In this document: positions 46,616 through 55,260 of the stretch, piece after piece
Layout of the letters: each line of letters starts with the position of its first letter
Position numbering within the stretch: position 1 is the stretch's first letter
Assembly (NCBI RefSeq): GCF_002197685.1
Contig: NZ_NBBI01000002.1
Span: forward strand, 675,541-739,540
Origin: Sphingomonas dokdonensis
Lineage (GTDB): Bacteria; Pseudomonadota; Alphaproteobacteria; Sphingomonadales; Sphingomonadaceae
DNA length: 64,000 bases
Direction: 5' to 3'
The notes under the pieces: generated by a model
What the model saw: only the letters and a program-made list of their open reading frames with translations
The model's database searches: none
What the model was told of the DNA's origin: nothing
Made by a program: the position numbers and the translations under genes

Positions 46616-47677
46616 ATGTATGAGGAACATTTCGGCCTGACGGAGCGGCCGTTCCAGCTGACGCCAGACCCGCGTTACTGGTTCGATTCGGCCACGCACC
46701 GCAAGGCAATGGCCTATCTCGGCTATGGTCTGGCCCAGGGTGAGGGCTTTATCGTCATCACGGGCGATATCGGCGCGGGCAAGACCACGCTGGTGGGCCA
46801 TGTGACGGCGCAGATCGACCCGGCCAACCTCAACGTCATCACCATCGTGTCGACGGCGATCGAGGGCGACGATCTGCTGCGGGTGGTCGCGACCGGGCTC
46901 GACATCGAGCCGGCGGGACGATCTAAGGCGGAATTGCTGACGCTGGTGGAGCGCGGACTGCATGCCGTTGCGCGCACCGGGCGGCGCACGCTGCTGATCG
47001 TCGACGAGGCGCAGGCGCTGCCGGTATCCGCGCTGGAAGAGCTGCGCATGCTTTCCAATTTCCAGGCGGGTGGCCGCGCGCTGTTGCAGATCTTTCTGCT
47101 CGGCCAGCCGGAATTCCGCGAGCGGCTGAACGGATCGGAGCGGCTGGAGCAATTGCGCCAGCGCGTGATCGCGATCCATCATCTGGAGCCGATGGCACCC
47201 GAGGAGGTGGCCAGCTACGTCACGCACCGGCTGTCGATCGCCGGTTGGACCGGAACGCCGGACTTCGCGGACAACGTCTTTCCGGTGCTGCATCGCGCGA
47301 GCGGCGGCGTGCCGCGGCGGCTGAACCAGCTGATGGGGCGGGTGCTGCTGCATGCCGCGGTGACGGACGCCAAGGTGATCGACGCGGCGCTGGTCAACAC
47401 GGTGCGTGCCGATGCCGCGCGCGACCTGCCCAGCGCGTCGAGTGTTACGCCGTCGGTGCGTGCGGTGCCCAACCCGGCGCCGGCGCGCGATGGTGACACG
47501 GGCGGATCGGGTGCTGGCAATGCCGAGCTGTTGCAGCGCATCGCGCAACTGGAACAGCGGGTGGAAGAGCAGGATGCGGCGCTTCGCCGGATGCTGACAC
47601 TGCTGGTCGACTGGGTGGAGAGCGATGCGCCCGCGCCGCGCAACGGACTGGAAGCGGTACGCGGCGCGGCGGCGTGA
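46616..47677 (+). CDS. XrtA-associated AAA ATPase
   Basis: A 353-residue ExeA/GspA-type ATPase. It starts MYEEHFGLTERPFQLTPDPR, has Walker A GDIGAGKTT (50-58), Walker B LLIVDEAQAL near residue 120, and a C-terminal coiled-coil (NAELLQRIAQLEQRVEEQDA). ATG 46616 is chosen over the earlier in-frame ATG at 46544 because it begins the conserved MYE N-terminus. Predicted cytoplasmic; role in the system is not established. Confidence 0.9.
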   Translation: MYEEHFGLTERPFQLTPDPRYWFDSATHRKAMAYLGYGLAQGEGFIVITGDIGAGKTTLVGHVTAQIDPANLNVITIVSTAIEGDDLLRVVATGLDIEPAGRSKAELLTLVERGLHAVARTGRRTLLIVDEAQALPVSALEELRMLSNFQAGGRALLQIFLLGQPEFRERLNGSERLEQLRQRVIAIHHLEPMAPEEVASYVTHRLSIAGWTGTPDFADNVFPVLHRASGGVPRRLNQLMGRVLLHAAVTDAKVIDAALVNTVRADAARDLPSASSVTPSVRAVPNPAPARDGDTGGSGAGNAELLQRIAQLEQRVEEQDAALRRMLTLLVDWVESDAPAPRNGLEAVRGAAA

Positions 47678-47678
47678 C

Positions 47679-48554
47679 ATGACCAGCGCTGCGCGTACAG
47701 GCCCCGCTCAGGCCGGCGCCATTGTGAATGGCATGTCGGTCGATGTGGAGGAATGGTTCCAGGTCGGCGCGTTCGAGAACACGATCAGCAAGGGCGATTG
47801 GGACGGGCTGGAAAGCCGCGTTTGCAACAACACCGGCGCGGTGCTTGACCTGTTCGCCGAGCAGGGCGTGCGGGCGACATTCTTTACCCTGGGCTGGGTG
47901 GCGGCGCGTCACCCCGCGCTGATCCGCAGGATCGTGGATGCGGGGCATGAGGTGGCGAGCCATGGGTGGGACCACCAGCGCGTTTTCACCATGGATGCGG
48001 CGCAGTTTCGCGCGGACCTGCGCAAGGCGCGTACGGCGCTGGAGGATGCCGGCGGGGGGCCGGTGACCGGCTATCGCGCACCCAGCTTTTCGGTCGATAC
48101 GCGCACGCCCTGGGCGCATCCGGTGCTGGCGGAGGAGGGCTATGCCTATTCCTCAAGCGTCGCGCCGGTAGTGCACGATCATTACGGCTGGCGCGAGAGC
48201 CCCCGCTTCACCTGGAAACCGCTGGCGGACAGCGGGCTGATCGAGATTCCGGTGTCGGTGGCCGAGCTTGCCGGGCGGCGCATGGCGGTGGGCGGCGGAT
48301 TCTTCCGCATGCTGCCGGCGGCGCTGACCGATCTGGCGGTGCGGCAGGCGAATGGCGGTGGCCATGCCGGCATGTTCTATTTTCATCCTTGGGAGGTGGA
48401 CACGGGCCAGCCACGCGTGGCGGGGGCGCCGCTGCGCTCGCGGGTTCGCCATTACAGCCGACTTGGCGCGATGAGCGGCAAGCTGCGCGGGCTGCTGAAG
48501 CGGCATCGTTGGGGCCGCGTGGACGAGGTGGCCGCGCGCGAGCGGGCACAGTGA
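47679..48554 (+). CDS. XrtA-associated polysaccharide deacetylase
   Basis: A 291-residue carbohydrate-esterase-4-type deacetylase. It has the SVDVEEWFQ motif (catalytic Asp22), metal ligands in ASHGWDHQ (H95, H99), GYRAPSFSVDTRTPW and the C-terminal GMFYFHPWEVD. There is no signal peptide, so it probably acts on a cytoplasmic or lipid-linked glycan. Starts one base after the ATPase stop and overlaps the FemAB gene by four bases. Confidence 0.92.
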   Translation: MTSAARTGPAQAGAIVNGMSVDVEEWFQVGAFENTISKGDWDGLESRVCNNTGAVLDLFAEQGVRATFFTLGWVAARHPALIRRIVDAGHEVASHGWDHQRVFTMDAAQFRADLRKARTALEDAGGGPVTGYRAPSFSVDTRTPWAHPVLAEEGYAYSSSVAPVVHDHYGWRESPRFTWKPLADSGLIEIPVSVAELAGRRMAVGGGFFRMLPAALTDLAVRQANGGGHAGMFYFHPWEVDTGQPRVAGAPLRSRVRHYSRLGAMSGKLRGLLKRHRWGRVDEVAARERAQ

Positions 48555-49573
48555 CGATGCCGGGGGCGGGACAGCAGGCGCTGACGGTTCGTGAGGCGGC
48601 GGGCGAGGAAGCGCGGATCGACGCCTTCGTATCGGCGCACCCTGATGCCACCCCCTTTCATCTGACGGCATGGACGCATGCAGTGGCGCGCGGGTGCGGG
48701 CAGCGCGGGCGGTTTCTGATCGCCGAGCGTGACGGAGCGATCGTCGGCTATCTGCCGTTGACCGAGGTGCGATCGCCATTGTTCGGCCAAGCGCTTGTGT
48801 CGGCCGGTTTTGCCGTGGGTGGCGGCCTCATCGGTGAGGGTGTGGAGCCGCTGGCGGCGGCGGCGCGCGCGATCGGCTATCCCAGCGTAGAACTGCGCGG
48901 CGGCGCCTTGCCGGCGGATTGGGCGATCGATGACGCCACTTATCTCGGCTTCGTGCGGCCGATCGCTGCCGATGACGAGGGCGAACTGCTCGCTATTCCG
49001 CGCAAGCAGCGCGCCGAGGTGCGCAAGGCGCTGGCGAACGATCTGGAGGTGGTGACGGGCGGGCTGGCGCTCGCGGACGAGCATTACCGCATCTACGCCG
49101 AATCGGTGCGCAATCTTGGCACACCGGTGTTTCCGCGTGCACTGTTCCGCGCGGTGCTGGAGACGATGGACGCGGACGTCCTCACGGTGCGGCATGAAGG
49201 ACGCGCGGTGGCGAGCGTGCTAAGCCTGTATTTCAACGGCACCGTTTATCCCTATTGGGGAGGCGGCACCGAGGCGGCGCGTGGTTTGCGCGCCAATGAC
49301 CGGATGTATTTCGCGCTGATGGCACATGCCCGCGCGCGCGGCTGTACGCAGTTCGATTTCGGACGTTCGAAGGCGGGGACGGGGCCTGCGGCATTCAAGA
49401 AGAACTGGGGCTTCGTCGGCACGCCGCTACGCTACGCCAAATGGTCGAGCGGGCCGGCGCGCGAGGTGAACCCGCTCAACCCCAAATACGCGCTGATGGT
49501 GCGCACCTGGAAGAAGCTGCCGCTGCCGGTGGCGACGCTGATCGGCCCGTGGATCAGCCGGGGGCTGGGCTGA
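48551..49573 (+). CDS. XrtA-associated FemAB-like acyltransferase
   Basis: A 340-residue GNAT-fold protein of the PEP-CTERM FemAB family. FemAB enzymes add amino acids from aminoacyl-tRNA to peptidoglycan; this branch is thought to modify the polysaccharide or a lipid-linked precursor. Features are RKQRAEVRKALANDLEVVTG, YRIYAESVRNLGTPVFPRAL, YPYWGGGTEAARGLRANDRM, FDFGRSKAGTGPAAFKKNWG. GTG 48551 overlaps the deacetylase stop; ATG 48557 is an alternative. Confidence 0.88.
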   Translation: MTMPGAGQQALTVREAAGEEARIDAFVSAHPDATPFHLTAWTHAVARGCGQRGRFLIAERDGAIVGYLPLTEVRSPLFGQALVSAGFAVGGGLIGEGVEPLAAAARAIGYPSVELRGGALPADWAIDDATYLGFVRPIAADDEGELLAIPRKQRAEVRKALANDLEVVTGGLALADEHYRIYAESVRNLGTPVFPRALFRAVLETMDADVLTVRHEGRAVASVLSLYFNGTVYPYWGGGTEAARGLRANDRMYFALMAHARARGCTQFDFGRSKAGTGPAAFKKNWGFVGTPLRYAKWSSGPAREVNPLNPKYALMVRTWKKLPLPVATLIGPWISRGLG

Positions 49574-49574
49574 G

Positions 49575-50726
49575 GTGGATATCCTGTTTCTGGCGCATCG
49601 TGCGCCGTTTCCGCCCGACCGGGGCGACCGGATCCGCAGTTACAATATCCTGAAACACCTGTCGGGCCGTGCGCGGGTGCATCTGGTGGCGTTCGTCGAT
49701 GACGATGCTGCGGTCACCGATGAGGATCGCGCGCTGCTGGGCGAATGCGTGGTCATCCCACGCACCAAGTCGCAGGTGCGCGCGGCGGCGGAAGCGCTGG
49801 CGACGGGGCGGCCGGTGTCGTTGACCGCCTTTGCCGATCGCCGGGTGACGGCGGCGGTGAATGCGATCGTGCAGCGTCACCCAATCGACGCGGTGTACGC
49901 CTTTTCGGGGCAGATGGCGCAGTATCTGCCTGCCGACGTTCCGCTGACGATCATGGATTTCGTTGACCTCGATTCCGCGAAGTTCGATGCCTACGCCGAT
50001 GATGCGATCGGCCCCATGCGCTGGATGATGAAACGCGAGGCGCGGCTGTTGGGCGCGTTTGAGCGCAGCGTGGCCCGCCGTGTCACCGCACCGCTTTTCG
50101 TCAGCGCGGCAGAGGCGGCATTGCTGCCGGGCAGCCGCGCGCTCGAAAACGGGATCGACACGGTGCGCTACGATCCGCAGCGGTCGACGCCGGTCCACAG
50201 CGCGCACCCCTTGATCGTCTTTACCGGCCAGATGGATTACCGGCCGAACGTAGATGCCGTGACCTGGTTCGCCCGATCGGTGCTGCCGCTGATCCCGCGG
50301 GCGCATTTCGCGATCGTTGGACGCGCGCCGACGGCTGGCGTACGCGCGCTGGCAGGGCAAGACGTGACGGTCACGGGCGAGGTCGCCGATGTGCGCGGCT
50401 GGCTTGCCGCCGCGGATGTGGTGGTCGCGCCGCTCCAGCTTGCCCGCGGGGTGCAGAACAAGGTGCTGGAAGCGATGGCGATGGCGCGGCCGGTGGTGGC
50501 GAGCGGGCCGGCGGCGGAGGGCATCGACCATGCCGGCACGATCCGCATCGCGGGCGACGCGCGCGATTATGCCAACGCAATCACGGCTTTGTTGAACGAT
50601 CCAGCCGGCGCGGCCGCGCTCGGCCATGCAGCGCGCGAGCAGGTTATCCGGCGCTATGGCTGGACGGCGCGACTGACGCCGCTCGACGATCTGCTGGGCC
50701 TGCATGCCGAGCGGCAGGTGGTGTGA
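49575..50726 (+). CDS. XrtA-associated glycosyltransferase (stp1 type)
   Basis: A 383-residue GT-B glycosyltransferase of the PEP-CTERM sugar-transferase 1 family. It starts MDILFLAHRAPFPPDRGDRI, with the N-terminal MDFVDLDSAKFDAYAD block and the donor-binding C-terminal VAPLQLARGVQNKVLEAMAM, PVVASGPAAEGID. GTG start at 49575. It likely adds sugars to the lipid carrier on the cytoplasmic side. No second glycosyltransferase or priming transferase of the system is in the window. Confidence 0.88.
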   Translation: MDILFLAHRAPFPPDRGDRIRSYNILKHLSGRARVHLVAFVDDDAAVTDEDRALLGECVVIPRTKSQVRAAAEALATGRPVSLTAFADRRVTAAVNAIVQRHPIDAVYAFSGQMAQYLPADVPLTIMDFVDLDSAKFDAYADDAIGPMRWMMKREARLLGAFERSVARRVTAPLFVSAAEAALLPGSRALENGIDTVRYDPQRSTPVHSAHPLIVFTGQMDYRPNVDAVTWFARSVLPLIPRAHFAIVGRAPTAGVRALAGQDVTVTGEVADVRGWLAAADVVVAPLQLARGVQNKVLEAMAMARPVVASGPAAEGIDHAGTIRIAGDARDYANAITALLNDPAGAAALGHAAREQVIRRYGWTARLTPLDDLLGLHAERQVV

Positions 50727-52243
50727 GCACAGCCATCCCCTTGTCGATCGGCGCACTGCCGGCGGCGCGCTGGCGCGTGCATCTGGCGGCGTTGGGCGGC
50801 GTGGCGCTTTGCATCCTGTTGCTGTTCCACCGCGACGTGGCCGATCTGGCGCGGCTGTGGTGGACCAGCACGACCTATGGCCACTGCCTGTTCATCCTGC
50901 CGGTGGTCGGCTGGCTGGTCTGGTCGCGGCGTGAGGCGCTGGCGGAGCTGACCCCTGTGGCGTGGTGGCCGGGGCTTGCGCTGGTGGCGGCGGGCTGCGG
51001 CGGATGGTTGCTGGGCGAGGCCGCAGGTGTCGCGGCGGCGCGGCAGTTCGGGCTAATCATCACGCTGCAGGGTGCGGTGGTGACGATCCTGGGGCCGCAT
51101 GTCGGGCGGGCGCTGCTGTTTCCGCTGGCTTACGCCTTCTTCGCCGTGCCGTTCGGCGAGTGGCTGGAGCCCCCGTTGCAGCAAGTAACGGTGGCGATCG
51201 TCATGCCGCTGCTGCACCTGTCAGGCGTGCCGGCGGCGGTCGAGGGCGTGCTGATCCATGCGGGTCCTTATTATTTCGAGGTGGCGGAGGCCTGCTCGGG
51301 CTCGAAGTTCGTACTGTCGATGGTGGCGTTTGCCGCGCTGGTGGCGAGCACCTGCTTTCGTTCGTGGCGGCGGCGGGCGGTGTTCATGGGCGTGGCGCTG
51401 GTCGTGCCGGTGCTGGCCAATGGCGTGCGCGCGTTCGGCACGATCCTGGCGGCGCAGATCGTCGGGCTGGAGGCGGCGACCGGCTTCGACCACATCGTCT
51501 ATGGTTGGGTGTTTTTCGCGTTGGTGATGGCGGCGGTGATGGCGGGTGGCTGGCGCTGGTTCGACCGCGCCCCCGATGAGCCGGCGTTCGATCCGGCCGC
51601 TTTGCCGGCGCCGCGGCGGTATGTGGCGGGGCCGCTGAGCGCAGCGGCGCTGGTGGTGGCGAGCGCGGCGCTGTTCGTCGGCTGGGCGGCGACGATCGGC
51701 GGACGGTCGCAAGCGCTGCCGCCGCAGCTTCATCTGCCCGACGTGCCGGGATGGCAGCGCGCGCCGCTGAGCGAGCGGGCGCCGTGGCAGCCCTTCTATC
51801 CGGCGGCGGACCACAATCTGATCGGCCGCTACGTCGACGGGCGCGGCCATGCGGTGGACCTGGCGATCGCCGTGTTCGCGCGTCAGGAAGAGGGCAAGGA
51901 AGTGATCACCTATGGCACCGGCGTGCTGCGCGAGAGCGACCGCTGGGTGCGGGTCGCGTCGCTCGCGCCGATCGACGGTGGTTCGGCGATGCGAATCACG
52001 GCGCCGGGGCCGGTGCAGCGCGTTGTGGTGACCTGGTACCGTGTGGCGGGCGCGGTGACGGCCAGTCCGGTGATGGTGAAGCTCGCGACGCTGAAGGCGC
52101 GGCTGATCGGCGGCGAGCCGGCGGCGGTGGCGGTGCATCTGTCGGCCGAGGAGCGGCAGGGGCAGGACGCCACGGCGGCGATCCGGCGGTTTCGTGCAGC
52201 GCTGGGGTCGATCGAGCAGGTGTCGGGCGAGGTGATGCGCTGA
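50723..52243 (+). CDS. xrtA: Exosortase A fused to an EpsI domain
   Basis: A 506-residue membrane protein. The first 285 residues form the exosortase with about eight helices; the putative catalytic residues are C191 (EVAEACSGSKFVLSM), R236 (LANGVRAFGTILA) and H257 (FDHIVYGWVFF), the known Cys-Arg-His set. A further TM (about 300-320) leads into a C-terminal EpsI-type domain (after 330) with PDVPGWQRAPLSE and ADHNLIGRYVDG, YGTGVLRESDRWV, RVVVTWYRVAG. In known systems XrtA cleaves and reattaches PEP-CTERM proteins. GTG start; overlaps the neighbours. Confidence 0.95.
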   Translation: MSTAIPLSIGALPAARWRVHLAALGGVALCILLLFHRDVADLARLWWTSTTYGHCLFILPVVGWLVWSRREALAELTPVAWWPGLALVAAGCGGWLLGEAAGVAAARQFGLIITLQGAVVTILGPHVGRALLFPLAYAFFAVPFGEWLEPPLQQVTVAIVMPLLHLSGVPAAVEGVLIHAGPYYFEVAEACSGSKFVLSMVAFAALVASTCFRSWRRRAVFMGVALVVPVLANGVRAFGTILAAQIVGLEAATGFDHIVYGWVFFALVMAAVMAGGWRWFDRAPDEPAFDPAALPAPRRYVAGPLSAAALVVASAALFVGWAATIGGRSQALPPQLHLPDVPGWQRAPLSERAPWQPFYPAADHNLIGRYVDGRGHAVDLAIAVFARQEEGKEVITYGTGVLRESDRWVRVASLAPIDGGSAMRITAPGPVQRVVVTWYRVAGAVTASPVMVKLATLKARLIGGEPAAVAVHLSAEERQGQDATAAIRRFRAALGSIEQVSGEVMR

Positions 52244-54135
52244 TGTGTGGCCTTGCCGGGCTCTATTATCCCGAGACGCCGAAGCCCGTCGATCCCGCGC
52301 GCATCCGGGCGATGACCGATGCGATGGCGCTGCGCGGCCCTGATGGGGAGGGCGTGTGGACTGCGCCCGGCGTAGGGCTGGGGCATCGGCGGTTGTCGAT
52401 CATCGACGTGGAGGGCTCGCCGCAGCCGATGCACGATGCGAGCGGGGCGCTCTCGCTGCTCTTCAACGGGTGCATCTACAATTATCACGAGCTGCGCGCC
52501 GAGCTCGGCGCGAAGGGCTGGGCGTTTGGCACCAGCGGCGACACCGAGGTGCTGCTCGCCGCCTGGGCGGCCTGGGGTCCGGCGATGCTGGAGCGGCTGA
52601 ACGGCATGTTCGCCTTCGTCATCCACGATGCGCGCACGCAGCAATTGTTCATGGCGCGCGACCGGATGGGGGTGAAGCCGCTCCATTACGCGCGGTTGGC
52701 GGACGGGGCGCTGGCGTTCTCTTCCGAATTGAAGGGGTTACTCGCGCATCCGCTGCTGCGCCGGGTGCCCGACGTGCGGGCGATCGAGGATTATCTGGCG
52801 TTCGGCTATGTTCCCGACGACGCGTGCATCGTCGCTGGGGTCAGCAAGCTGCCGGCCGGGCATTATCTGCTGGTGCAGCGGGGCAAGCCGGTGCCGGCGC
52901 CGGTGCAATGGTGGGATGTCTCCTTCGCCGATCGGGCGAGCGGATCGGCCAGGGCGCTGGAGGAAGAGCTGGTCGCGCACATGCGCGAGGGCGTGCGATC
53001 GCGGCTGGTCGCCGATGTGCCGCTTGGCGCTTTCCTGTCGGGCGGCGTCGACAGCTCGGCAGTGGTCGCGCTGATGGCGGAGGCGAGCCCGCGCGCGGTG
53101 CAGACCTGCACCATCGGCTTTGCCGAAGCGGGGCATGACGAGCGGCGCTATGCCGAGACCGTTTCGGCCCGCTTCCGAACAGATCACGCCACGCGCGTGG
53201 TGAATGCGGAGGATTTCGGCCTCATCGACACCTTGGTGGCCGCGTTCGACGAGCCGTTTGCCGATGCGTCGGCACTGGCAACCTATCAGGTGTGCGCGTT
53301 GGCGCGCGAGAAGGTGACGGTGGCGTTGTCCGGCGATGGTGCGGACGAGATCATGGCGGGCTATCGCCGTTATCGCTTCCAGGCGGCGGAGGAGCGGGTG
53401 CGCGGCCTGCTACCGTCCTCGCTGCGCAGCCAGGTATTCGGCACCTTGGGGCGGCTCTATCCCAAGGCGGATTGGGCACCGCGGCCGCTGCGCGCCAAGA
53501 CGACGCTGCTGGCGCTCGCCGACGATGGGGCGGAGGCGTATGCGCGGTCAGTGGGCGTTACCACGCCGTCGATGCGCGCGCGGCTGTTCAGCGATGCGGC
53601 GCGCCGGGCGCTGGGCGGGCATCGCGCGGAGGACCGCTATGTGGCGGCGATGCGCGATGCGCCGGCGCGCGATCCGGTCGACCGGGCGCAATATGCCGAC
53701 ATGAAAATCTGGCTGCCCGGCGACATCCTGGCGAAGACGGATCGCACCAGCATGGCGGTGAGCCTGGAAGCGCGCGAGCCGCTGCTCGATCATCGATTAG
53801 TGTCCTTCGCCGCGCGGCTGCCCGCGGCCATGCGGCTGCGGCATGGCGAGGGCAAATGGCTGATGAAGAAAGCCATGGAGCGCTATCTGCCACGCGAGAT
53901 CCTTTATCGGCCCAAGATGGGCTTCGTCACGCCGGTGAGCGCGTGGTTTCGCGGCGCCTTGGCCGGCGAGGCCGCGGCGCTGTCACGATCGCGCGTGCTG
54001 GCGGATACCGGCTGGTTCGACATGCAGGCGCTGCGCACGATGGCAGAGGCGCATCGTGCGGGGCGCGAGGAACATGGGCGGACGCTGTGGCAGTTCGTCA
54101 TGCTGAAGCGCAGCCTCAAGCGGCTGTTCGGGTGA
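52243..54135 (+). CDS. XrtA-associated asparagine-synthase-type amidotransferase
   Basis: A 630-residue protein with an N-terminal class II glutaminase (catalytic Cys2 in MCGLAGLYYP, LRGPDGEGVWTAPGVGLGHR, FNGCIYNYHEL) and a synthetase domain with the ATP-pyrophosphatase loop FLSGGVDSSAVVAL, LSGDGADEIMAGYRRY and MSVSLE-like AVSLEAREPLLDH. Belongs to the exosortase amidotransferase 1 family and probably amidates a sugar uronate or other precursor. Starts on the exosortase stop. The glutaminase has NGC where asparagine synthases have NGE; it is not the catalytic Cys. Confidence 0.92.
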   Translation: MCGLAGLYYPETPKPVDPARIRAMTDAMALRGPDGEGVWTAPGVGLGHRRLSIIDVEGSPQPMHDASGALSLLFNGCIYNYHELRAELGAKGWAFGTSGDTEVLLAAWAAWGPAMLERLNGMFAFVIHDARTQQLFMARDRMGVKPLHYARLADGALAFSSELKGLLAHPLLRRVPDVRAIEDYLAFGYVPDDACIVAGVSKLPAGHYLLVQRGKPVPAPVQWWDVSFADRASGSARALEEELVAHMREGVRSRLVADVPLGAFLSGGVDSSAVVALMAEASPRAVQTCTIGFAEAGHDERRYAETVSARFRTDHATRVVNAEDFGLIDTLVAAFDEPFADASALATYQVCALAREKVTVALSGDGADEIMAGYRRYRFQAAEERVRGLLPSSLRSQVFGTLGRLYPKADWAPRPLRAKTTLLALADDGAEAYARSVGVTTPSMRARLFSDAARRALGGHRAEDRYVAAMRDAPARDPVDRAQYADMKIWLPGDILAKTDRTSMAVSLEAREPLLDHRLVSFAARLPAAMRLRHGEGKWLMKKAMERYLPREILYRPKMGFVTPVSAWFRGALAGEAAALSRSRVLADTGWFDMQALRTMAEAHRAGREEHGRTLWQFVMLKRSLKRLFG

Positions 54136-54148
54136 GGGCTGTTTGCTC

Positions 54149-54163
54149 AGCCGCGGCGGCTTT
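54149..54163 (+). terminator. Weak hairpin after the XrtA operon
   Basis: AGCCG (54149-54153) pairs with CGGCT (54157-54161) across a three-base loop, followed by two T only (54162-54163). A competing hairpin (54137-54141 with 54148-54152) overlaps. It is the only terminator-like structure in the 177-base gap between the amidotransferase and the next gene, and is not strong. The rest of the gap holds no gene. Confidence 0.3.
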
Positions 54164-54312
54164 GCGTGGAGAAATACGTCCTGCTTCCCGACCGAACCAC
54201 GGGGTCAAGGCGGATGGGCGTGGCTGTAGCGATGATCATGCGCAAATCGGCGTTGTGGCGGCGCAACTGACGTCATAGTCTCCACCGCCAGGGACCAACT
54301 GGGAGGTGAAGG

Positions 54313-55176
54313 TTGCTGTTGCTCGCATTGCTCTTGCAAGCTGCCCCGGCCGAGCCGCCAGCGCTACTGCCGCCGCTTCATGGCGGCCCGCAGTACATGA
54401 CCTGTCCGGTAGGCGGCGAGCAATTCGCGGCATGGCAGCCGTCAATGTACAGCACCTACGGCGAGCGACCCGATGGTCGGCCCTACAGTTATCTGCATTT
54501 CCCGTTTCCGCCTCCCGAATGCCCGAGTAATAAACTGATCGCGTTCGATACGTTTTCAAAAGCAGAGACACAGAAGCTCGCCGGCCTGATAACAACCGCC
54601 GAATACAAGCGTTTGATCGAGGCGGATACGACCTATTATCGTGCTTACTGGCTAGCCACGGCACTGGGTCGACCCAAGCCGCAGGCGCTCGGATTACTTC
54701 TTTCCGCTATATGGCAAGTGTCGCCGGGCGAGTTGGCCGGAGAGGGCGACAATAAAGGCGATCCGCGACTGGGGCGGTATCAGGACACATTCATCAGCAA
54801 AGTGGGTGCGTTGGATGCGGCGATTGCCGCCAAGGACAAGATGTGGCTTCAGGCACGCGCTGCGAATGCCGCCCGCCAGATGAGGCAGTTTGGCAAAGCG
54901 GAACGCTTGCGGCGGCAGGCGGAGGAAACGCTTGCCCGGACTGATGAAAAACAAGGCTGGGACATTTATCTTTCCAAGCTGCGCAACGTGATCAAGCGTG
55001 GCGATGCGAGCCTCGAACCGCTCGACATGATTCCTCGGCAGGAGGTGGCGTCAGCCTGTATTCGCCTGAAGGCGCTGAATGCATTCGATCGGGGGATCTG
55101 TGGCGAGCCTGAGATAGCCGCCAAAATTGCGGAGTTGCGCGAAATGCAGGCGAAGCGCCGCGACGCTAAGAAATAG
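54313..55176 (+). CDS. Hypothetical protein with a possible signal peptide
   Basis: A 287-residue protein starting at TTG 54313, with GGAGG 6 bases upstream. It opens with a short hydrophobic stretch (MLLLALLLQAAPAEPPALLP) that could be a signal peptide, then a CPVGGEQFAAW block near residue 32 that recalls a degenerate CxxC metal site, and a helical, basic C-terminal half (RQMRQFGKAERLRRQAEETL). I recognise no family. It looks less GC-rich than its neighbours by eye. Co-directional with the XrtA operon but separated from it. Confidence 0.55.
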   Translation: MLLLALLLQAAPAEPPALLPPLHGGPQYMTCPVGGEQFAAWQPSMYSTYGERPDGRPYSYLHFPFPPPECPSNKLIAFDTFSKAETQKLAGLITTAEYKRLIEADTTYYRAYWLATALGRPKPQALGLLLSAIWQVSPGELAGEGDNKGDPRLGRYQDTFISKVGALDAAIAAKDKMWLQARAANAARQMRQFGKAERLRRQAEETLARTDEKQGWDIYLSKLRNVIKRGDASLEPLDMIPRQEVASACIRLKALNAFDRGICGEPEIAAKIAELREMQAKRRDAKK

Positions 55177-55260
55177 CTTCAGCTTTCACACTGCCGCTCC
55201 CCTGGCCGCGCACGGGTGAATTGGACGCGATGCGGCGGTGTCGCTGCGTATTGATGGACT

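Noticed and set aside
44883..46709. Open frame of 608 codons on the minus strand
   Set aside because: Antisense to the XrtA-associated barrel; no domain and typical shadow composition.
41659..54135. PEP-CTERM sorting signal on a cluster protein
   Set aside because: No C-terminus shows Pro-Glu-Pro followed by a hydrophobic helix and Arg cluster.
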